Source: Roseimarinus sediminis
Lineage (GTDB): Bacteria > Bacteroidota > Bacteroidia > Bacteroidales > Prolixibacteraceae
Direction of reading: 5' to 3'
DNA length: 64,000 nt
Assembly (NCBI RefSeq): GCF_050433125.1
Contig: NZ_JBNPXV010000017.1
Span: 25,765-89,764 of the forward strand
The notes beneath the pieces were generated by a model that was not told where the DNA came from, did no database searches, and saw nothing but the letters and a program-made list of their open reading frames with translations. This document shows, in pieces, positions 1 through 6,760 of this stretch (positions are counted from its first letter, which is position 1; each line of letters opens with the position of its first letter). The position numbers were made by a program, and so were the translations under genes.

Positions 1-9
1 GCCGTGTTG

Positions 10-60
10 GGAGGCGTGAATTGAAAATCAACGGAGCGAAGCGGAGTTAACTCCGACTCG
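10..60 (+). repeat. Probable fragment of the dispersed repeat family
   Basis: The stretch reading GAATTGAAAATCAACGGAGC and onward resembles the GGATTTCAATCTCAACGCAG segment in the middle of the repeats at 2760, 3275, 4475 and 6049. If homologous, it is a fifth, diverged copy cut by the window edge. It also holds a perfect 14-base palindrome, CGGAGTTAACTCCG, at 42-55. The match is by eye only. Confidence 0.35.
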
Positions 61-87
61 CGCAATTTTAATGTACACAGTCATGAC

Positions 88-320
88 AGATTCCAATAAT
101 GATTAATTGAAAACCCGTTCGAACCACCTGGCCCTTTGCTCTTTGTGTTACGCTCTCCACCCTCCGCAAATATCCAAAGCGGCAGCGCCGCGATAATGTT
201 TATAGTTAATAATACGACACAAGAAGAGAGGTGCAGCGCACCGGGAATTAAACAGGGAAAGTAATTTTTCAAGATTCCAATAATGATTAATTGAAACCCC
301 ATTCGAACCGCTTTGCCCTT
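88..320 (+). repeat. Pair of direct repeats, about 48 bp each
   Basis: An identical 25-base block starting AGATTCCAATAATGATTAAT occurs at 88-112 and 272-296. It is followed in both places by a similar stretch (ACCCGTTCGAACCA versus CCCCATTCGAACCG, then CC or CTTTGCCCTTT). The copies are 184 bases apart in the same orientation. Minus-strand reading frames run through this region, but their protein is mostly translated low-complexity DNA, so I do not call a gene. The rest of 1-635 shows nothing recognisable apart from the neighbouring repeats. Confidence 0.7.
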
Positions 321-360
321 TTCTCCCTGCTCCTTTTCTCCCTGCTCCTTTCTCCCTGCC
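321..360 (+). repeat. Short tandem repeat, 15-bp unit
   Basis: The unit TTCTCCCTGCTCCTT is present twice exactly (321-335 and 336-350), followed by a partial third copy (351-360). Pyrimidine-only on the + strand, so prone to slippage. No gene is supported here. Confidence 0.85.
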
Positions 361-635
361 CTGCCATTCACACCTCAAAAAGCACCATTCACTCAATAAA
401 TCAGCCCATTCACTCAAAATATTTTTATTGATGTTAAATGTTTGCTTACTTCGTAAGGACGAAGAACGTTTTGTGCGAAGGGAAAATGAATTAAGTCGAG
501 GTGGATGAAGGCGGTAAATAGTAAATAATATAAAACCCAGCCAATGGAATATATTCCCACTAAGCAAAGAGATAGGCTGTGTATGTTTACATGGGAACTT
601 ACAACAGCGTTTATGCAATCCTAATAAACTCAACT

Positions 636-1490
636 ATGAAACAATTTCTTAATTTTGGATTTAGAGCAAATATCGAAACATTTACATTTAGAGGTAAAAG
701 AGTTTTTATTTATAATGACCATCGAACAATTTTAAATGCTATTTTCTTTGCTTTGAAGAATGGATTTATCAAGCAAATTCCTAATGTATTTTATTTCGAC
801 TATCACGATGATGCATGTAATCCTAAGCCTAGTTTGATTTTAAAGGCACAAGATTTTAATATAAAAAAATGCACAGAAGAGGATTTTAACTCAATTGTTG
901 AATTTGAAATGGGGATTATGGATGATGATTGGGTTAAAACAGGTATGGAATTTAATCTAATTAACAATTCAGTTTCGATTGGAACTGAAAAGTACAATAC
1001 TTCACATGAGATTTATATTGACAACAAGGGCATTAACCATGACGTAATTTGTATTTCACATTTAAGTAGTGCTTTATCTTCAAGAGGAGAATTAGGTGAT
1101 TCAATTATAAAAGAACCATATTTTAAACGAGTTAGAGAATTGTTTGACTACAATAATGGTCATTTGAATCATTTTGGTGAAAATACTGCCCCATTTGTAT
1201 TAGATTTTGATTTGGATTGTTTTGCAGCTGAATTCCGAAGTAAACTTATGGCATGGCCAGAAAAAATGTTTATAGAAGAATTAAAAGATAAAACTGGATT
1301 TCACCTTGATATTACTCCTTTAGATTTCATCGATAAACTAATTGACAGATGTGAGTTTATAACAATTTGTTTGGAGCCTGGTTGTTGTGGAGGCTATGGT
1401 GAGTCTTTTAAAGTATTAAGCTATTTGGACAAGTATATTTTTGAAGGAATTTTAAAAACAAGTACAGCGCATAATATTTTATACATTTAA
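636..1490 (+). CDS. UPF0489 (arginase/ureohydrolase-fold) family protein
   Basis: I place the start at the ATG at 636, giving 284 residues. An in-frame ATG at 579 would add 19 residues with no family resemblance. The protein shows the metal-site signatures of the UPF0489 family, which belongs to the arginase fold: DYHDD at residues 55-59 and DFDLD at 190-194. A conserved EPGCCGG sits near the C-terminus from residue 247. Some UPF0489 members are known as peptide arginases that turn arginine into ornithine in ribosomally made peptides; others are uncharacterised. No precursor peptide or RiPP maturase is visible nearby, so the substrate is unknown. The gene is AT-rich and stands alone between repeats on the + strand, which suggests acquired DNA. 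Family assignment is fairly firm, function is not. Confidence 0.75.
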   Translation: MKQFLNFGFRANIETFTFRGKRVFIYNDHRTILNAIFFALKNGFIKQIPNVFYFDYHDDACNPKPSLILKAQDFNIKKCTEEDFNSIVEFEMGIMDDDWVKTGMEFNLINNSVSIGTEKYNTSHEIYIDNKGINHDVICISHLSSALSSRGELGDSIIKEPYFKRVRELFDYNNGHLNHFGENTAPFVLDFDLDCFAAEFRSKLMAWPEKMFIEELKDKTGFHLDITPLDFIDKLIDRCEFITICLEPGCCGGYGESFKVLSYLDKYIFEGILKTSTAHNILYI

Positions 1491-1621
1491 CTGTGGGTTC
1501 ATTGGTAAAATTAAGTTTATCAGCCCGCTTCAAGCTTAAATGTCCGGATTTGAAACTGCCACTTTAACCTCAGCTAAACACAAGATCTACCGTAACCTAT
1601 TTTAAAAACAACGAATTTAAC

Positions 1622-2731
1622 ATGAAAAAATATTTGACAATAATAGTCTTACTGACCCTTATAACAAATCTAGGATTAAGTCAGATAAGAATTAAGATGC
1701 AACAAGAGAACGGAGTTTATTCGACTTTTTGTTTTGTTAATGATTTAAAACTGAAATTTATTTTTGACACAGGCGCTAGCAACGTTTCAATCTCTTTAAC
1801 AGAAGCACTATTCATGCTCAAAAATGAATATTTAAGCGAGAGTGATTTATATGGTTCAACGTATACACAACTTGCTAACGGAGAAATTGTAGAAAATACT
1901 GTAATCAAATTTAAAGAGTTAAAAATTGACCAATTGGTTCTTGACGATGTAGAAGCTATTGTTGTTCATGAATTATTCGCACCCTTGCTATTAGGTCAAA
2001 CAGTAATTAATCGATTGGGAAAAATTCAAATTAACGGAGATGAAATGTTAATCATGGATGCGGATTCATCATTATTCGTCAATTCGAATAAAAAAGCTAG
2101 AGAGCTAATAAATGAAGCAAAAGTTTTTTTAGGAGCTGAATTATTTACGGTGGCAGCTTCAACTTTCAAAGAGGCTTATGATTTATCTCCTGATGAATTT
2201 TCATGTTATGAGTTAGAATTGTTTGGAAATTCGTATTGGGAAAATGGTTTTAGAGGACATGCAATTGAATATTATAAAAAAGCAATAAATTGCGCAGAAG
2301 ACAAACATTCTTTATGTGAATTATATGGCTCAATTGGTTACTATTATCATATGTGGGAGAAAGATTTGACAAATGCAATTATTAATCTTGAAAAATCTTT
2401 ATTTTATGCACAAACCGATTGGGAATTGGCAGAAAGCTATCTAAGGCTAGCAAATGCATTTAAGGACACTAGTGTCGATTCTAAAACAATTAAATACTAT
2501 GAAAAATGTTTAATACATATGCTAAAAGCAAGGAATCTTACTGAAGAAGATGTTATGGAAGGAAAGGCTACTGATGTAAGATTCCAAGGTATATATTCAA
2601 CTCTTGCTGACATTTGGAAAGAAATTGGAGTAATGAAAACATCAAATGATTACTTAATCAAAGCAGCAGCTTGTGGTAGTCTTTTTGCTATTGAAGAATG
2701 TAATAAACTTGGACTAAACTATAAAGAGTAA
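1622..2731 (+). CDS. Secreted retropepsin-like aspartic protease with TPR-like tail
   Basis: 369 residues. A signal peptide covers residues 1-20, with a likely cut before Gln21. Residues about 25-150 look like a single retropepsin-like aspartic protease domain. It has FDTGAS with the catalytic Asp at 49 and a later hydrophobic LLLGQTVINRLG stretch near 122 that matches the flap/psi-loop end of such domains. Such domains act as dimers in retropepsins; whether this one does is unknown. Residues about 160-360 are helical and repeat-like, consistent with TPR or Sel1 repeats. Expected location is periplasm or outside the cell. Its neighbours are unrelated single genes, so no pathway can be read from context. 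The gene is AT-rich compared with the core genome. Protease call is good, substrate unknown. Confidence 0.7.
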   Translation: MKKYLTIIVLLTLITNLGLSQIRIKMQQENGVYSTFCFVNDLKLKFIFDTGASNVSISLTEALFMLKNEYLSESDLYGSTYTQLANGEIVENTVIKFKELKIDQLVLDDVEAIVVHELFAPLLLGQTVINRLGKIQINGDEMLIMDADSSLFVNSNKKARELINEAKVFLGAELFTVAASTFKEAYDLSPDEFSCYELELFGNSYWENGFRGHAIEYYKKAINCAEDKHSLCELYGSIGYYYHMWEKDLTNAIINLEKSLFYAQTDWELAESYLRLANAFKDTSVDSKTIKYYEKCLIHMLKARNLTEEDVMEGKATDVRFQGIYSTLADIWKEIGVMKTSNDYLIKAAACGSLFAIEECNKLGLNYKE

Positions 2732-2759
2732 GATAAAATCTAATGTGCATATAGAAACA

Positions 2760-3250
2760 AGCTCTTCGGAATATGCCGAATGATGGCAAACGGCTGGTGA
2801 GGATTTACCTGGGGGTGATTTTCGCTTCGCTACAATTACAATCCGCGCCTTGCTAGCTCTGGTTCTGTTATCCCGGTATTCAATATTTTCCTTATTTTCA
2901 GGCTGTGTTAAAGAATAGGATGCTAAATACTTCGCCAGGAAGCGCGGATTTCAATCTCAACGCAGCGGAGCAAAAACAGCACGGGCACTTTGAACTTACA
3001 ATGTGCCAATCCGGCAACGCGGGTTCAACGATCAAGACGCATGAAAAGGGGTATTGCCATCGTTTTTTTATGCATTGATGCATTCAGCCATTGAAAAACC
3101 TTATTCCTGTATTTTAAACCTTAGTAGACAATACAGTAAGCGTATTTACCAAACCTTATTAACATTGTCAGAGGGAAGGGCTGCAAATTATTAAACTGTA
3201 AATCCTATGAGTACATTAATATCCAAATAAGGTAAATAAGCTTGAATCTA
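2760..3250 (+). repeat. Dispersed repeat, long copy A
   Basis: About 490 bases, nearly identical to 6049-6550 over its whole length. The first 250 bases form a core shared with the copies at 3275 and 4475; the last 240 bases are shared only with the copy at 6049. Two arms inside the core are imperfect reverse complements: a stretch with AATCCGCGCC at about 2830-2850 and one with GAAGCGCGGATT at about 2939-2951. The tail contains CTGTATT...AATACAG, another inverted pair. No transposase frame is present. The rest of 2732-3616 is this copy, the next copy and unassigned sequence. Confidence 0.85.
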
Positions 3251-3274
3251 ACCCCTGCTGTTAGGGATCTTTAC

Positions 3275-3465
3275 AGCTACTGGTGGCGATTTAAATCGGG
3301 GAGTGATCCCGCAATTCAATATATTCCTTATTGTCAGGCTATGTTAAAGAATAGGATAATAAATATTTAGCCGGGAAGCGCGGATGGCCATTGCAGCACA
3401 GCGGAGCAACATGCGCACTGGCACTTTGAACTTACCTGGTACAATTCTGGAAGAGCGAAGTTGAG
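3275..3465 (+). repeat. Dispersed repeat, short copy B
   Basis: Matches the core of the repeats at 2760 and 6049 and is closest to the copy at 4475. Shared blocks include CCCGCAATTCAATATATTCC, ATGTTAAAGAATAGGATAAT, and the end CTTACCTGGTACA followed by TCTGGAAGAGCGAAG. It lacks the left CTCTTCGGAATATGC end and the long tail. It lies 150 bases upstream of the KilA-N gene in direct orientation. Confidence 0.8.
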
Positions 3466-3616
3466 TTGAAAGATATTGAAATAAAAAGACTAAAGAATTT
3501 ATGTTGGTTCAAGAAATTAATTGGAAAAAAATAAAGGCAGCGCATAATCGACAGCCACGCCAGTAATGAACTGACGGGAAGAACCCGGGAAAGCGTATAA
3601 TTAAAAAGTAAAGCAA

Positions 3617-4437
3617 ATGGCTAAGAATAAAATAATTGAAGTTCAGCATGTAGTTATTGCCCTTACTGATTTTAAAGGACAAGATTATATCTGCATTACC
3701 GATATGGCAAAAGCCAAAACTGATGAAAGCAGGGCTGCCGACGTAATAAAAATTGGATTAGAACCCGCACGACACTTGAGTTCTTAGGCACTTGGGAGAA
3801 AATTTATAATCCCGATTTTAAAGTGGTCGAATTTGACCACTTTAAAACTCAAGCAGGACTTCCATCATTTGTCTTAAGCCCTACCCAATGGGTTGAAAGA
3901 ACCAATGCAATTGGTATTTTTTCCAAAGCAGGACGATATGGTGGAACTTATGCCCATAAGGATATTGCCTTTGAATTTGGTTCGGCCATAAGTGCTGCAT
4001 TTAAACTCTATCTTATCAAGGAATTTCAACGGCTTAAGGAAATTGAAAATAAAGAATTAGGTTGGAACGTAAGCCGTATTTTGTCGAAGATTAATTACCG
4101 TATTCACACCGACGCCATAAAAGAAAATTTAATTCCCGAAAAACTTTCGCCTGCTAAAATTCAACAAGTTTATGCTTCGGAAGCTGATGTGTTGAATGTT
4201 GCATTATTTAACTGTACTGCGTTGGAATGGCGAAGCGATAACCCCGAAAAAGAAGGAAATATGCGTGATTATGCCACAATTGACCAATTGGTTGTGCTGG
4301 CAAATTTGGAAAGCATGAATGCCCTATTTGTTCGTCAGCAAATTTCCCAATCGCAACGTCTTATTTTACTTAACGAACAGGCAATCCAACAAATGAAAAG
4401 TATTTTATCCGTACCTGGATTTAAAAAATTACACTAA
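3617..4437 (+). pseudogene. KilA-N domain protein, frameshifted
   Basis: The ATG at 3617 opens a frame of 56 codons that stops at 3785-3787. The rest of the protein continues in another frame to 4437. Restoring one A in the A-run at about 3747-3751 would join the frames and give a normal KilA-N region with KNWIRTRTTLEFLGTWEKIY, then VEFDHF, NAIGIFSKAGRYGGTYAH and FEFGSAIS, ending in a C-terminal segment. KilA-N proteins are DNA-binding proteins common in phages and beside type I restriction genes in Bacteroidota. The lesion is a single-base loss in a homopolymer, so a real mutation, programmed slippage and a sequencing error all fit. The 3' part from an internal ATG at 3823 could still be made. 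It lies between two repeat copies, with no hsd genes in sight. Confidence 0.8.
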
Positions 4438-4474
4438 TATGATTCTTAATATTTTCAAGATTCATTGTAAGCAT

Positions 4475-4735
4475 CCGGTAAACCCGCGGCTGCTGCGGAT
4501 TTACCTGGGGGTGATTTTCGCTTCGCTACAATTGCAATCCGCGCCTTACTTGCTCTGGATCTGTGATCCCGCAATTCAATATATTCCTTATTTTCAGGCT
4601 ATGTTAAAGAATAGGATAATACATACTTAGCCAGGAAGCGCGAATGGCTATCGCAGCGCAGCGGTGCAAAATGCGCACTGGCGCTTTGAACTTACCTGGT
4701 ACAAATCTGGAAGAGCGAAGTGTACATCCTTCGGA
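4475..4735 (+). repeat. Dispersed repeat, short copy C
   Basis: Core-type copy in direct orientation, beginning 40 bases after the KilA-N stop. It keeps the left half (CCTGGGGGTGATTTTCGCTT) missing from the 3275 copy and the right end GGAAGAGCGAAG. The left arm around AATTGCAATCCGCGCC and the right arm around GGAAGCGCGAATGG are imperfect reverse complements flanking about 90 bases. A 63-codon frame starting at 4439 runs through this repeat and is not a credible gene. The stretch to 4841 otherwise holds only the leader of the next gene. Confidence 0.85.
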
Positions 4736-4841
4736 CAGGAACGCACTCCGAAATCCGCCCCGACAACATGTGCCAACCGTTGCCTAAGAGACATCCTGCA
4801 AACAATTTAGCATTCTTGATTTGATTTCGTATTTTTGAATT

Positions 4842-5852
4842 ATGGATAAGCAATTGCAAAAACAAGCGATATATCAAAAACTCGTTGATACGATTGGAAC
4901 TACAATAGAAAGCGCTCGACTAAGAGCAATTCAAGCCGTAAATAATGAGTTACTTAAAGCGAACTGGGAGATTGGTAAATATATTGTAGAATATGAACAG
5001 CATGGAAATGAAAAAGCGGAATATGGAAGCGCCCTGTTGACCAACTTATCAAAAGACCTTAAAGCTCGATTTGGCAAGGGATTTAGCAAGAGTAATATTT
5101 ACCTGATGAGACAATTTTATCTCAAATATCAGATTTTCCAGTCAGTGACTGGAAAATTGACATGGACTCATTACGCTGAATTATTAGCAGTTTCCGATGA
5201 TAATGCAAGAGGATTTTATGAGAAACAAGCAATAAATGAAAAGTGGAGTGTTCGAGAGCTTAAAAGGCAGATTAATTCATCACTATTTGAAAGATTGGCA
5301 TTGAGCAAAGACAAAGATGGAGTTCTTAAATTGGCTGTACAGGGACAAATCATAGCGGACCCGAAAGACATCGTAAAAGACCCATATGTGCTTGAATTTT
5401 TACAAATCCCTGAAGAACACCGAATGACAGAAAGTAAATTAGAACAGAAGATTATCGATAATCTGCAAACTTTTTTACTTGAGTTAGGTAAAGGATTCTC
5501 CTTTGTAGGCAGACAATATCGGATAACCCTCGACAATGACCATTTTTATGTTGATTTAGTCTTTTATCACCGGATTTTAAAATGTTTTGTGCTGATTGAC
5601 CTCAAAACAAAACACGTTAAACATCAGGATATTGGACAAATGAACATGTATTTGAATTATTTTAAAGCAGAGGAAAATACAGAGGGTGATAATCCACCGA
5701 TTGGAATTGTTCTTGTTGCTGATAAAAATGACATATTGGTGGAATATGCGATAGGTGGAATTTCAAATACCATATTCGTTTCAAAATATCAATTGTATTT
5801 ACCAGACAAAAAAGTATTAGAAGAGAAAGTAAAGGAAATGATTACGGAATAA
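4842..5852 (+). CDS. DUF1016/YhcG-type PD-(D/E)XK nuclease family protein
   Basis: 336 residues, full length for the YhcG family. Residues about 8-150 are the helical DUF1016 N-terminal domain (ARLRAIQAVNNELLKANWEI, then a GFSKSNIYLMRQFY stretch). Residues about 170-330 are the PD-(D/E)XK nuclease-like domain. Asp238 lies in YVDLVFYH and Asp253/Lys255 lie in VLIDLKTKH, giving a D...DxK active-site pattern. Such proteins are frequent in defence islands and within or beside type I restriction-modification loci of Bacteroidota, but their exact role is not settled. Here there are no hsdR, hsdM or hsdS partners, and the gene stands alone between repeat copies. The catalytic residues look intact, so it may be functional. 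Family call is strong, role is inferred. Confidence 0.88.
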   Translation: MDKQLQKQAIYQKLVDTIGTTIESARLRAIQAVNNELLKANWEIGKYIVEYEQHGNEKAEYGSALLTNLSKDLKARFGKGFSKSNIYLMRQFYLKYQIFQSVTGKLTWTHYAELLAVSDDNARGFYEKQAINEKWSVRELKRQINSSLFERLALSKDKDGVLKLAVQGQIIADPKDIVKDPYVLEFLQIPEEHRMTESKLEQKIIDNLQTFLLELGKGFSFVGRQYRITLDNDHFYVDLVFYHRILKCFVLIDLKTKHVKHQDIGQMNMYLNYFKAEENTEGDNPPIGIVLVADKNDILVEYAIGGISNTIFVSKYQLYLPDKKVLEEKVKEMITE

Positions 5853-5860
5853 AGCCCAGC

Positions 5861-5927
5861 TGGCAACACTTAGCTTTCAATTGAGCGTTGCTTGCATACG
5901 CTCTACATTGAAGCTCATGTTGAACTA
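5861..5927 (+). other. Imperfect palindrome, attC-like
   Basis: Directly after the nuclease stop codon, CAACA (5864-5868) and an arm reading CTTTCAATTGAGCG face an arm reading CGCTCTACATTGAAG and TGTTG (5918-5922). The tip is only a few bases. The right end reads GTTGAAC (5919-5925), which fits the integron R-box consensus GTTRRRY; the left end fits less well. A long bulged stem directly behind a gene is typical of integron attC sites, but a transcription terminator or plain stem cannot be excluded. No integrase is in the window. Confidence 0.4.
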
Positions 5928-6048
5928 AACAATGCTCCAATACGCACGAAAATAATAGTTTATCTTATAGTGTTTTCAATCGGTTTTTTATTGGGTCGAT
6001 GAAGCGGATTTTGATGTTTTAGCAGACAACCGGATCTGCATTCCCCAG

Positions 6049-6550
6049 CTCTTCGGAATATGCAGAATGATTGCAAACGGCTGCTGCGGTTTCACCTGGG
6101 GGTGATTTTCGCTTCGCTACAATTGCAATCCGCGCCTTACCTGCTCGCCCGCGATATATATCGGGGTGTGATCCCGGTATTCAATATTATCCTTATTTTC
6201 AGGCTGTGTTAAAGAATAGGATGAAAGACACTTAGCCAGGAAGCGCGGATTTCAATCTCAACGCAGCGGAGCAAAAACAGCACGGGCAGTTTGAACTTAC
6301 AATGTGCCAATCCGGCAACGCGGGTTCAACGATCAAGACGCATGATAAGGGGTATTGCCATCGTTTTTTTATGCATTGATGCATTCAGCCATTAAAAAAC
6401 CTTATTCCTGTATTTTAAACCTTAGTAGACAATACAGTAAGCGTATTTACCAAACCTTATTGACATTGTCAGAGGGAAGAGCTGCAAATTATTAAACTGT
6501 AAATCCTGTGAGTCATTAAAATACAAATAAGGTAAATAAGCTTGAATCAT
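6049..6550 (+). repeat. Dispersed repeat, long copy D
   Basis: About 500 bases, nearly identical to 2760-3250 including the long tail that ends AAATAAGGTAAATAAGCTTG. It is in direct orientation and is the last copy before the housekeeping genes, so it marks the right edge of the accessory stretch. Recombination between the two long copies would remove 3.3 kb with the KilA-N and nuclease genes. The remaining 5928-6048 and 6551-6760 show no supported gene. Confidence 0.85.
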
Positions 6551-6760
6551 ACCGGGGATGTTGTCGGCTACTAAGCTTGGCCCGGAAAATAAGGTTAAAT
6601 TATTCGTTTAAAGCAATGTTGTCTCTGATGCATAGGATTTTTGCAAGTATTGATGGCCATTTAGCCAGGGATGAAGCCCGAAATATCCACCAGCCTGCGA
6701 TCTGCCCCTTCAGTCCAATCCATGTTTTGATTCTTCCTTTTTCCCGACTGAAATTTCCAT

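Noticed and set aside
81..633. Two overlapping minus-strand reading frames at the left edge
   Set aside because: They run through direct repeats and a pyrimidine tandem repeat. The protein is low-complexity (repeats of KEQGE type) with no family likeness.
4439..4630. 63-codon frame after the KilA-N gene
   Set aside because: It lies inside a copy of the dispersed repeat and the same DNA is non-coding in the other copies.
2760..6550. Repeat family as a classical insertion sequence
   Set aside because: No transposase frame in any copy, and the ends are not matching terminal inverted repeats with target duplications that I could see.
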